Of a stretch of 64,000 nt of DNA, positions 1-13,000 are shown in pieces; the stretch's first letter is position 1, and the number at the start of each line of letters is the position of its first letter. The notes under the pieces were generated by a model. It was given only the letters and a program-made list of their open reading frames with translations. It did no database searches and had not been told where the DNA came from. The position numbers and the translations under genes were made by a program. Source of the stretch: Motacilla alba alba (taxonomy: Eukaryota > Chordata > Aves > Passeriformes > Motacillidae); the NCBI RefSeq assembly GCF_015832195.1, contig NC_052020.1:558001-622000 (forward strand), written 5' to 3'.

Positions 1-3000
1 TAATACATAATATCTTCTTATCTTCAGTGCCATGATTTTTCAGGCAAAAAAAATTCAAGTCATCTGCAAACATGTCATGTCTTCGAAAACATAAATATTA
101 ATGCAGAACTCAGTGCATTTCAAAACTCAATGTTTTGATTGGAATGTGAGGAATGAGTGAGCCAGAAGTGAATTAAAGCCAATTATAGTAACTAATTGCC
201 ATAATGCTGTGGAAAAATGCAGATCATAGTCTTTGCTTGAGGTTGGAAGACACGCAGAAGCAACTTTCACTGGCATTTTACAGCTGTAGCAATTTAGAAG
301 AAACTCAGAGGAACAGAAATTACTCTTCTTGGTAGAGTTAATGAAAGGCTGGTGTTTGAATTTCAGCAATTTTAAGAAGTTTTGTCTGTATTTTTCTATT
401 CAAATCAAGTATGTTTAAAACCTGCAAGATCTTTTAATTTTAAAGGCTTAGCATAATTATAATAAAGGTGGGTTACCTTTAGTGAATGCTGACATGTTTG
501 ATTTTCATTAACAGACACCTAGGCAGTTAATGCTGCTTGGCTTTGAGGATGAAAGGTTAGCCTGGCTTTTCAAAAAAAGAAATTTAATAAAGCAAATAGG
601 CACATCTCTGTACTTATTTTCAATCCAAATGGCCCTTGTGGCAACAGACAAGCTCAGAACCCATTTGAAGCAGTGTAAGGAGGAGGAAAGAGAGCAGTTC
701 CTGAGCCTGCCAGCGTCACCTCTGCCCTTTGCATGCTGGAATGGCATCTGTGACACCAGGTCTTAGAGGGCATTAGCTGGGCAAAGGGGCACTGGTGTTC
801 CCTGCTCTGAAACCAGGGGTTTTGGGGAGGCACCCAGTCCCAGGGCAGGGCGAGCCCAGAGCAGCCTGCCTGCCTCCCATTTCACGACCTGCAGCTCTGC
901 AAAGGGACACAGCGTCCCAGCTTTGGGGCCCTGCTGTCCCCCTGGGGCTGCGAGCAGCCCAGGCCCTGCAGAGAACTCCAGGGCACAGCACGAGGAAGAT
1001 GCAGGCCTCCTGCTCACAGGGAGCTCTGCTCACACGGCAACAGAAGGAGCCCCAAACCAGCTTGCTCCACGCACACAGAGCTGAACCCACCAGGCTCTCC
1101 CTTCAGCAGCTCTAGCAGCAGCAAAACAGGGAACGTGTGGTTTTATTGTGTAATGATTTTGACCAAGAGTGAGGGAACCAACACAAACTTCCTCCTGTCA
1201 CGCTGATCATTTTGACTGTTTTATTTCTTATCCATACACTGTGTCCCGCCTTGGCCACGAGTGCATGGGCTGTCTCCTGCAAGGCACATCCCTCTGCTGG
1301 CAGGACTGGCAGTGATGGGACTGCCTGGGCCTTCTGCATCTCCGGGAGAAATAAATCCAGACTCTAACGTTACCCCAATTCCGAGTTATTGCACTGGTAT
1401 TTTAGCAGGAATGAGTGAAACTTTATGAGAACAGCATGAACAGCTGATGCCGCTCAACGCTTCAGTGCCAAACAAATCATCACCTTCTGCAGACAAAAAC
1501 GCTCTTCTGATGTTTCCCTGTCACTGCCTCGGCCTAAAACTGTAAACTGTGCAAAGAGCAAGTTCAGTTTTACCCCAACTGCTTTGTCTGTCACAGTTAA
1601 GTGCCAAGTATTGTCCTCAGTGGTATTTGTTGCCCCATGTTTTCATAATGGATATCATCTTCCCCTCGGACAGCAAACTTTTAACTGTGCCTGGTGGCTG
1701 TTCCCCTGGCAGGGAAGATGGAATAATTCATTGACAATAACATTTACTCTTCTTTGGCAATGATGTTGACTTTAGCAACAATTTTTGAAAAATCATTTGT
1801 GTCATTCAAACAACCCCAGTGAGGTTCAGTTTTAATTCATTTAAAAAAATAATATCACACAATCTTTCCATTAAACTCTTGGGACTATTCTTTCTGGGAT
1901 TTGTTTGGTTTTTTCCTTGAAATGCAAAGGAAGAGATTATAGCTTAAGAATTGCAGAGTAAGTAAAAGAAAGAAAAAGAAGGGGAGGAAGACTCAGGAAA
2001 GCTCTTTTGGAGAACCTGCTGTTTAAAAAGAATTCCACCACCAGCCTAAAATACAAAAATTAAAATAAAATTTTAGAAAAAGTAATTGAATAAAGCAAGG
2101 CAGCTGTTAACAGGCAATGGGTCACCACCAGCTTCAGCTTCCAAGAGTCCAGCAGGTACTGGGAAGAGCACTCCAGAGCGAGTAGCAAAGGTAAAGATTT
2201 ATGCTGGGTTATTACCTGCTTTTCCTGAACACAACAAAAAATCCAAACACATGAACTAATTACCTTTATGACATATGTTAATATATAAAACAACAGTGTA
2301 AGGAAAGGCAGCAGAGGCTGAAGAGAGGAGGACAGTGCTGTTCGTGTGTGCCCCATGCCCACCAACACCAGCTCCTCATCCCCAGGAAGGGTAAAGCCCA
2401 GCACCAGTCACCCAGGGTCTGCAGCGAGGGGACAACTCCTCAGGGACCTTGATGTGCATCACAAGGGACACACATGCAATGACACCACCACAGTGAAACT
2501 CTGGGGCCTCTGGCTCGGCCACAAGCAGGGTAACACCACAGCATCCACCACAAGAGGAAGGTGCACAACCAGCGTGAAGTCACTACTAACTCTCTGTACC
2601 CAGGAAATCTTTATAAAAGGAAGAGAGGAAACAAGGAGACTTATAAAGAACTACATTTATTTTTGTTTACAGCAGATACCATAAATAAAGCTAAAACAAT
2701 TTTCACCATGTGCAAAATACAGAATTTCCATGTGAAAATTTAAATACAGAGTTAAAAACTATTCAATAAAAATATTCAGTTAAGATTATAAAGTAAAATG
2801 AAGACAGAAGATTTAGGAGGAGAAGGACAGAATCCTCACTGGGCAGGAAGAGCAAGGAAGACTCTGCAACAGAGAGTAAAAAACACAGCAATAGGAAGTG
2901 GTTTGAAATGGCAGACCTTTATGTCATGACCTTCACATTAAAGCATGCAGAGCTTTTTAACAACACACTGCAGCCCTGAAATACACTGGGAGTCACATCC

Positions 3001-6000
3001 CAGCCATTTGTGCAGGAAATGACGTTTGAAACACAGAGAGCTTCTGTGTGGGCACAGCATGGGGACTTTCAGAGCCATCAAGTCAGTTTAGGATACCCAC
3101 TCAAATAAATACAAGTGGCTGAGTCGTGCAAACGTACAGACCAGCAAGATAAGGGCTCTGGCCCTGCTGCCTTCCACATTCCTGGCTGAGGAGTGTGAAA
3201 TGGAGCAGATGGCAGAGGATGTTTGGCCCCTCCTAAAACTGCTCCTAAGATCAGTTCCCAAAGGCCCTTTCCTTTGAGAGGGGTCCTGGGCGGGGACAGC
3301 TGGGTTGTGACCACATCAGCCAGACCCTCAGCTGGTCAGCCTGAGCCCTGGGTTCTTGCTGGGATTCATTTCCCCTTCTAGACTGTCACCTAGTGATCAT
3401 ACAAACTGGACCTTATGTAAAAAATACATACAAAATAATGGTGGGAGTTGGTCACGGACAGGGGTGGCAATGTCTCGTGCAGCAAGAGACTCAGAGAGCC
3501 AAGCAAGGCCCAGGTAATAAAACCACCCAAGCCAAAGCACTCTGGCATGTTGATAGCTCAGCCAGAGAACCACATGCACTTTTAGGCCTGCCTACGATGT
3601 CACTTGGGGTGGAAGTCTAGAGCTTGCATAGTTTTGGCTACTTTGCCTACAGAATCTTTCATACCCAACTTTCCCAGCAGGAAGGCAGGGAAGTGCTCAG
3701 ACACTGCTTGCGCTTTGGGTATGTGAGCTCCATGCAGAGAGGCACTCATGCTAACCTGGAGAATCAGCTGGGCAATCACACCCTGACCTCATTTTAGATC
3801 TTTCCTTCAGTTCTTTGAAAGAAATAAGGCTTTAACAAGTTCTTTCAAGAAACCCTTTACCTGCCTAACTTACCTTAAAGGCACAGGGAAGCGCACATGC
3901 ACAGACACAGAGAGAAAAACATTACTTGTTCTAGAACTGTGAACTCAGCAACAGGTTAAATAATCATGCCAAAGCTCCATTAATATACCAGACACATAGA
4001 TTGCTCCAACAGTTAAAAAAAAATCCAAAACACACAATGAAATGCTTTCAAACAACAGGGTTAGTCATGTAATTTTGGAACTGGAAAAAAAAATCACCTG
4101 AGAGCAGAAAGGCTTCAGCCAGTGAGCGGGTGCAGCACCGGAATGTTGAATTGGACTAAAAGCAATGAGGGAGATTGGCAGAGAAGACAGCAGGGAAGAA
4201 AACACAGAACTTCACTTGGTTATGTAAGAAAGCATCAGGAAGATTACATCGGTACAAAGAATAACTGGCCAAAATGGAACTGCCTTTTTTCATTCAATTA
4301 TCAATGAGGACAAGCAGGTATGAGTATTACTAGCAGAACAGTAAGATGAAGAAGTCAAAAAATCAACCAATTGGAGTGATATCAACACAATAACCCTCCC
4401 AACAGAATCACCTGCAAAATCCCAGTGGAATATGCATGGCAATTAAGATTCCTCAGGAAAACATTTTCATTACTCAAGTGCCTGAATTCTTTTGTGGACA
4501 TGTAGGGATTTATGCCCCACTATACAAATCTATATAAAACCAATACTATATTTTAATTTTTAAAAAAATCTTCTACTGGTAAGATTTATTTGGTTTAAGT
4601 TCATTGGCCAGAGATTTCTTACTACATCACCATTTTCTCTACATTTAGCATTATGCTCTCTCTGCCGTAGTAAACAGCAGGAGAAAACTTTAGGAAGAAG
4701 TGTTCCTAAAGACTCTCCTACTGACAAACTGAAACCAAAATTGATGGCAGCCCAAATTTGGAAACTGGACTGCCCAGCAGTTTGCTGTGTGCAGGAGTAA
4801 CCACACTGCAGACTGCCTCCTTTTTAGGGTGAAACAGTTGCTATCATTAGAAAATAATAAAAATAGTACAGTATTTCCAAGTCAGGTTTTCTAAATGCTG
4901 TAAGAAAGGTACAGACACATTACACATATACAGACTGCCACCATGTAACTGTAATTATTGCTGTGTCCACTCAATGTCGTAGCAAAGTTTGGCTGAATAC
5001 ATGTTTGAGCATTAAAGGCAATTTTTGTCAAAGGAATGCTACCTTATATCTAACAATTTTCTTCAAGCACTTTTTCAAGTTCTGTGCATAAAAATAACAA
5101 TTTTCCCCCCAAAATACATAACCACTCTAAAATGTGAAAAGCTCATCCTCATAGTTTAAAGAAAGTCAAACTATCTAGAAGAAAGATCCAGTTTGTCATT
5201 TATTTTAAACAGCAGACACATTTCCTTTTCATACCTAAGAGGCAAAACAATTCAAATAATCTTTTCCCACATTACAGTAAATCAAATCAAATCAAAACAA
5301 AACAACAAACCCCAAGACCTGCCAGCCCACACGCAGCAGAGTCACTTGAGACCCCTGGCAGGTGATCCTCAACTTTGGTACTAACTGAATGCAACAGTAT
5401 TTCCTATTGTTTGTGCCACATTCTTCTGGCTACAAATAAATGCTACAGATGCTTTTCACTTTAGGCTACACATATTGGATTTACCTATTTCCTGGTAAAC
5501 TTCTGAATATAAATAAGTACTTGAAAGGCAGGGAGCATGCTTACCTCGCTGGCTAACTAGGCTGAAAGTAATGAGCTTTGGGATGTCACTGTGTCCTTGC
5601 TGTTTAACAGATTAAGGGAGACCTTCTGATTAAGGTTGAGGGACATCTGAAAGAAATTTACTCATCTGCAGCTCCAGATAATAGAATTTCACCTTTCTGC
5701 CACCAGCTGCACACGTTGAAATGAATTACCCAAGTAAGAAGTTATCGCCTAAGAATACATTTTTAGGCTTTTGATGTTTGTTCTAAACCTGCATTTTTAA
5801 AAAATTCCAAAAGAGGCTGGGAGCAGTGCCTGCCCAGAGGCACAACAGGAGTGACTTCACTTACAGAGAAGTGCTCCATAAATTGATATGCCTCATATCA
5901 GCCATCAAATGAGGAAGCCTTGACTTGAGAAATGTTCGGTCTACTTCTTTCTACCAGTTTCTTTGACTTAAAATTTCAATCAAGCCTTCACTCAACTATC

Positions 6001-6014
6001 ATTTGCTCTTCAAA
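1..6014. other. No recognisable gene: MICAL2 downstream flank or intron of longer isoforms
   Basis: AT-rich sequence. Small ORFs on both strands match no family I know. A GC-richer stretch at about 775-1110 has overlapping ORFs on both strands, which is typical of base composition rather than coding. In mammals MICAL2 is followed by MICALCL-type exons, but none with a MERB-type coiled coil could be read here. Confidence 0.6.
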
Positions 6015-6020
6015 TTTATT
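6015..6020 (-). terminator. Candidate polyadenylation signal for the short MICAL2 transcript
   Basis: AATAAA on the minus strand, about 650 bases after the stop codon at 6674. It is the first such hexamer found downstream. No strong GT-rich element is evident after it, so the assignment is tentative. Confidence 0.35.
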
Positions 6021-6673
6021 GAAAAACTTCAAATAAATTAGTAGAACAGATAATACCCACTATCAACAAAAGGTATCCATCATATGTAAAGCAAAATAAA
6101 AGGCAGGACTAGGAGCAATGTGAATTACGTACACAATTTTTTTGAAACATATTCATGCAAGTAAAAATCTCATAACCTAGAGCAAAGATGAAAGCAAGAA
6201 AAAAAAAAAAAAAAGCTACATGCCATACTCAGGTTTCAAATCCCAGTCATTTGTCAGAAATATTCCTGAAAGAACACACATTCTTTCATGGTCTAACTGA
6301 AAAAAGAAAAAAAATAAGCTGGGGAGAAGAGGAAGAAAATGGTTTCAAAATGTACCATCTTCTCCAATGGTCTGATCACAGAACATAACAGGGGGGGAAA
6401 TAATCTAGAAAATATCCTTCATCTGACTCCATGTTCTGGAAATGTGTTTGGACACTGTCCTTCATGCTCTAACATACAGTACATTTTGTGTTGAAAATTT
6501 CATTTGTACCTCGCTTCTATCAGAAGGAATCCACCATTCAATGAAGTCATGAGTCACATTGCACGAAGAGCAAAAACAAAGCCCTCCAAACCAGAAATTC
6601 CCCTTGAGAAAATAGCCAGGCTGTTAATTTTGAAAATTTGAAAGGCACAACTGAGCAAGACACACAGGAGGAT

Positions 6674-7060
6674 TCAAACCCTACAGAATCTTTTCACCCA
6701 TTCAAGCACGTTTTCAAGTGATAGCTCTGCTTCCCGGTACATGTGAGTGAGTACCTCTAGGAGAGCACAGAGGAGTGGCACCCCAAGGCTCAGGAGTTCG
6801 TACAGGTAGGTATAGTTATATGCATTGTCCCTGAAATGGAGGTGGGTAGCGTGCAGGAAACCATGCATCCAGTTAGACAGGCGGCTGGGAATGTCAAGCA
6901 GATCCCTGGTCACCCGCAGGGGCCAGCTTAGCGTGCCCCGTAAGAAGGAAGTCAGGATACCTGGGGACCTGTCCTCTGGACTGCTAGCAGTGGACAAACT
7001 GCTTTCTGTGGTGACCTCTGTGTGCTTGGCTTCCACTTTCTTCCATGCGTCTATCGCCTC
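6674..7060 (-). CDS. MICAL2: MICAL2 last coding exon in this window, residues 1050-1177 plus stop
   Basis: The acceptor is CTAAG after a T-rich tract, and 128 codons run to TGA at 6676-6674. It begins [20 protein letters not shown], continues through a Ser-rich stretch, then [19 protein letters not shown] and [20 protein letters not shown] hydrophobic segment, [19 protein letters not shown], lies at about 1135-1153, and a helical end [11 protein letters not shown] follows. It joins in frame after the LIM exon. I do not recognise this C-terminus from the mammalian MICAL2 isoforms I know, so it is probably an alternative terminal exon. The hydrophobic segment holds two glutamates, so a membrane or amphipathic helix is possible but not proven. 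Confidence 0.75.
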   Translation of the reverse strand, partial: EAIDAWKKVEAKHTEVTTESSLSTASSPEDRSPGILTSFLRGTLSWPLRVTRDLLDIPSRLSNWMHGFLHATHLHFRDNAYNYTYLYELLSLGVPLLCALLEVLTHMYREAELSLENVLEWVKRFCRV

Positions 7061-10000
7061 CTTAGAAAAAGCATTAAAAAAATAGAAAGTGTTAAATATG
7101 CTTCTAAAGTATGCAAGTCCAGTTTCTGCTACTGTCTGCAAGTCTTTATATACATTTTCATTTCCAGTTGCTCCTAAGTTCAGCTTTACTTTGCAGAGAA
7201 AGGCTAAATTCCATTGAGAACCAGATTATTATTAAATACGCCAAACTCAGAGAAGGAGGAGGTTTGTGTTTTAGCACTGATTTTACTGCACATGAGGTAG
7301 AAAACATCCACATACACACACACAGGTATTTCACCCTGCCCCAGATAAAGGTGCCTCAACATTGCATTGGCAATAAAATCGCTCCATACCTTTCCATGGA
7401 TCTGTATTGTTGCCCTTCTCTTTCTGTGCTTCGTACTGATTTTGCAGTGCGTAAAATGAGGTTTACAGTAAAATTTACCTACAAGAGGGAAAAATCAGTT
7501 ACAGGATATGTTATCTATACATATATAGAGTGAAAAATCACTGTTGCATCTATAAAAAAAATGAAACCAGGATAATGAACAGTTGGGCAGCAAAAGGAAT
7601 GGGAAACCTGGCACTGATTCTGACTAACAGCTCTGAATAGGTTTCTTTTACAGATTTGCACATTAGTTCAGTAACACAAGGTCATTTATCTACCTCTCAG
7701 GTATAAGATTAATAAACAGAAAAAAACCAACATCCTATAAATACAAAGTTACAAACCAACACAAGACATCAAACAGAAAAAAAAAAAGGTCAAAATCTGC
7801 TCAAAAGACATCTTTGCAGATTCTTCACACTGAAAAAGAACCACTTTGACCTTGAATCTTCAGATTCAATACTCTGATCTACTCAAATACTTTGTAAGGG
7901 AGAAGGGAATTTCAATTCAGTTTGATAATTCCATTCCAAACTAAAAAACAAAACAAAAAACCAAAAAAAAAAAAAAAACCAAAAAAAACCACCAAAAACA
8001 AAACCAAAGAAAAAAAAAGAAAAAAAGAAAAAAAAAAAGAAAAAAAGAAAAAAAAGAAGGAAAACCCCAGGGTTTAGGTGGGATGAAGCACCCAATATCT
8101 GAACCTCTTATTCTAAAGCAGCCTGGAGCCTGGAATAAATCACACTGGCCTTGGTCAGTCCCTACTGCTTTCAACTCCTGACCATAACATTGTAACAGAA
8201 ATAACCTACATTCCCTTCATCCATGTAAATCTGCCACTGCTATGGCTTGCCCTTACGGATCATGTTATTTAATGGCCAGTTTTAAATGGAGATAAGAATA
8301 ACTCTGTATTATTGGAGAAACCTCACCCCTTTTTTCCCCCCCTTGCTTTGACCTGTAATTCGACAAAGTGCATTTTGGTCACTCAACTTATTTTCCACTA
8401 AGGGTTTCTTCATTTACAGCTCAGGTCTGTCATAACTCAAGTCTTCTGAAAAACTAGGACTGCAAGTACAAGGACTCAAAGGTCAGCAGGGACACAAACA
8501 GCACACTTGGCAGACCTCCTCCTGACCGTGCTACCGGGACAGATCTTTCTGTAAGTTAGTTACTTAGTTCCAGTAAGAGCACCAATACTCAGACATTTCA
8601 AAATACTCCTAAATAGCTCCTCCATTACCTTCTTCAACATCAAAGGCATAAATTCCTAAGCGGAGTGTTGTAGAACATATTTCACACTTGAAGCACTCCC
8701 TGTGAAAGAAGTGGCCCTCTGCACTCAGCCGCTCCATGACATAGACCCGTTTCTTGCAGAAATAACAGATGTCGCTCCCCCCGATGGACTTGGGGAATTC
8801 TTTCCTCAGAGATCCCTGTTCAAAGATAAAAACAGAACATAAAGCTGTGGCTCCACACCCAGATATAAATCCTTATGAAGGGGGCAACTGCTTTACCTTC
8901 TTGAAGAGTTGCACAGCACCCTCCAAGCAAAATTACAGTAGGCATCAGTCAGCTTTTTAATTACTGATTATTGCAATTCTGTAGGTTTATACAGAAATTA
9001 ATAAATCAGACATCACAAGGACTTTTAAAGGGGTGACTTTGATGCTGGACTTGCATCCAGTTTCCCTCTGGGAGTTCACCAACATTTTGATTACTCAGGT
9101 CCAAGAGCAGCATCATCCCTGAGTGCTCCCTCATCACCCTGCACCGTCCTGGCTCTGGGACTCGAGTCACTCTCAGAAGGTGAAAGACACACCTCACCAG
9201 CCTCAAACAGCAGACTTGCATCTGCAGCCAAGCAAAAAAACACCCTGAACTCTCAGCTCAGACACAATCTGGAGGAACATGCAGGCTTGTGCTCGAAGTT
9301 CCAGGAGGAAAGGCAGTCTTCAAACGCTCCACCCTGCCCATCGCCACAGCTGTGCCTCCCCTCTCAGCCGTGTTCCTCCTGAGACTACAGCCCAACCTGG
9401 GGCTTGGTTAGCTTTAAAAATCACTCTGTTTCCTACCACACACATTCAGAACATTTTTAACGCGTCCAAAATACAATCCATATCAACCACATGAAACTAT
9501 TTTGAAAGTTTGTTGAAATCAGGCTGGTAATTAACATTCTTTAATTGCCACGAATCTCATCCCCTCTTACATACACATGCAAAAGGTACAGAAAAGTGAA
9601 CTAGAAATTGATTAGATGCCACTGACTTTTCTTTTCTTATGAGAGGCAGGTATGAGGATGTTACTTTGCATTACTGTATTATGGTTGGTTCCAGGTCAGT
9701 ACAGATGAGCGTGCTGTGCCTGCCACATCCATCACCACCTCCCTCCCCTTCCACTATCCCTGCTGCCACAGGAGAGGTACCACACATGGGATGGAGGAGG
9801 AAAAGTCCAAGGCACATTCAGACAGCAGCACACAGTCCACACAACTCATCTTTCATTCGTGAGGAAAAGGCAGCCTTGGAACCATTTTTTAATGTTAAGT
9901 AGAACTCACAATTGTCATTGTCCCGTAGTCTTGTGCTTAAAAGTTGAGAATTCTATACCAGATCTGCCATTAGTAATTCATTTTGCTCTGAAGGATCATT

Positions 10001-13000
10001 TTAGAGCATGAATCTTTCCAAACAACCAACCATGCAAATGGAAAACCACACAGATGTGCTTTTAAAACCATGGTGTTAATCACTGCTTTTAAAAACATGG
10101 TGTTAAGATCAGATAGTTACGGTGAAGCTGAAACTACTGAGTTTAGTGCTGGCTGGTAAGTAAAGTGCCATCACCACAACACAACACCTTACTTGGCTTC
10201 CCAGTACCTGACAGCTCTGAGTGGTGGAGGCAGCAGATGGAAGGTGAGGAATGGGGCAAGAACCTGCAGCTCTGTCCAGAGACCGCTTCTGAATTCAACA
10301 CAGAACAGTGCAAGAGTTGAGAAACAGCCCTCTTCAAAAGGAGCCATGGTGATTGAGCAGTCGAGTGTTAAAAATAACTGCATAAGCATGTACTGCACAA
10401 AACTTTCTTTAGAAGCCACCCTGAGTAATAATTGTCTTCTGTTACTAATTCTACAGTAATTACATTTAATAAAAGCCTCCTCAAGTTTTAATTCACACAG
10501 TCAAGTAACAGAAATAGAAGACGTGGAGAGCAACATTTCCATCAGCATACTGTGCTGATGTGCACTTGATTCTTTTATAAAGTGTCAGACCCTTCATAAG
10601 GCTTCAAGTGCTCCACAACTGGGGTCTGAAGTCAGGATGGCATTCTGGGAACATTACTCTTAAGTCAAGTTACTGTTTCTTTGTGGGTTTAGTCTTACCA
10701 GTTCAAGCTGTGGCTTGGGTCTGTGATCATTCACATACAGATTTACAAGAACTTCAGCCACAGCTCCAATTGCACGTGAGACCTTTCCTACAGTCATCTA
10801 ACCAGGAAAGGGGAGAAGATGAAGAACAGAAGGAAGAGCTTTAGTTACCCTTGAAAGAGAATTTAAAGACAAAAAAGGACAAGAATGATTTGGGCACATG
10901 CGAACATCGATACAGGAGAGGGAGGCAGGAGAAAGAGCAGAGGGGAAGCCCAGCAGAGCACAAGCATGTTCATGCGTGACCAGCGTGGGGCCACAGAAGG
11001 CTTCTGTGCAGCCCACAGACTTCTCCCTGAGGATGACTGAGAAGTTCCAGATGGGAGCAAATGCTTCTCCTCAAGGCTTCCTGCTGTGTCCATGAAAGGC
11101 TGAGCTGAGCCACTGCCTGGTTATCTGAGCTGGGCATTCTGACACTAAAAAAACCCCTATTGTTCACTTCAACTTCTCTGGGACTTGGTTGTTACATTTC
11201 AGAACAGGGGTGGGATTGAACTCCATATTAACACTCCCCAAACTGTGACATTTCAGGGAACATTCTATGACAATGTATGAGCCAAGTCCCACACAGAAAT
11301 GTTTTGTTGGTGCTCACAGGGCAACCATTTGCCCTCTCCCCAGTGACTCATCGCAATGCCAGGGAGAACTGGAGAAACCACGCTCGTGAGAGGGAAACTT
11401 CTCCTTTAATCTGCTTCATCACACCGCTGCAGCCAGGAAAGCTAGGCTGTTTTTTAACCAAATGTATCAACCAGGCCTGCAAGGAGCCAGCAGTGGCTCA
11501 GGCTGTGGCTCCAAATGCACAGCAGCCAGACCGATGACTGCACGGTCCGTGCTTCCCTGCCCAACACCTGCCTGGGGACTGGAACGGGGGAAAAGGGTCT
11601 GTGCATCAGTGTGCAAGTGGCAGCATGTAGGCAGGAACTCTGCTCCTGGAAAACAGACAGTAAAGGCTTCACAGATGTACAGAAATATTTTCTACTCTAA
11701 ATCAAATTTCCTGTATTGACTGGGATTTCAGCTCTAGAGTCAATGTAAGATCCCACAGCCTCTCTGGTAGCAAACGCAGCAAGGGCCATCCTGCTCTGGC
11801 ACTCTGCTTCTGAACTCAGGGCACTGGCTTTTTCCATGAGGACACATACATGACATTGTATCTAACACTCCATTTGCCTCTCACAGAGCCCAAATCTTAA
11901 GGAAGTCACCCTCTTCTCAGTGAAATAATTTATCTATTGCCACCACACCAAGTCCTGCTAACTGAAGGTTTTAAAATACCAGAAAGTTACCATGAAGAAA
12001 GGAGAAAAATACAAATGCAACGGTATTTGGAATACTTTAAAACAATTTTAAAGCATTTGCTGTCAAGTTTAAAAAACACTTATAATGCACTGTGGGTGTG
12101 TTTCCAAAAATTATTACAGATAAAAAAATTCAAGGGAGTATGTCCAACCCTTTACAGCTCCCCTTATCTTTTGAGCGTCATCTCATAATTAACTTTAATT
12201 AACTTGATATCCAGGCAGGTACAAAATATACATGTTAAGACTACAAAGGCCATTTAAGGGACAATTTTCTGTCCTGTTTGGTTTTATTTAGTATAAAAAT
12301 ACTTTAAAATATTATTCAGTATCTGGACAACTTGTGGGTAACAACTGCAAAGTAAACTGCTAATTACATACCACAAGACTGTCCCAAGTGGCACACCAAT
12401 TTATAAACCACTACAAGAAGTGCTACTTGCTACTACAGGAAAACTGCACTCCTTTGATTTGTTTAAGAACATGGAACAAAAAAAAAATTCCTCCTCAAAT
12501 TCTGCACCTCTGAATATGCTGAGCAATTTCCAGGCCATGTTGTACATGTACAAGTAATGTACACGTAAATGTACAAGTTCTTGTCCACAAGATCCAAGGT
12601 AAAAGAAAGTGTTCAAAGTCAGTTGAAGCAGAAAGTTTTCGTTGAACTAGATAAATACTGGAGCAATCAGTTAAATAACAAGGCTGTGCTTAAAGTGCAA
12701 GTAGTTGAATTTCAGGTAAAGTATCCTTAAGCTTGAACTACACCTTGAAATTCATCAGATTGGCTGATTTCTGTTCTCCATCCATTGGTACAATCTATGT
12801 CAACATTAAAGCAGTCAAAACAAAAAATTGCATGTTTATGCACACTTTAAAAATGCTACTAAAAGGAAATGTTCCTGTAACAAATGCAAACTCACATTCC
12901 AAGTAAAAGCAAGTGAGATTTCAATTTAATTTAGCAACAATGCCCTTAAAACCATGCTTCAACTTTTGGTCAGCCCTGACTTGGTTAGGCAAGAGATGTT

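Noticed and set aside
795..1115. Possible gene or CpG island at the left end
   Set aside because: G+C rich but with overlapping ORFs on both strands, few CpGs and no recognisable domain or splice structure.
7883..8174. Phe-rich reading frames on the minus strand resembling membrane proteins
   Set aside because: Produced entirely by the A-rich simple tract at 7943-8058.
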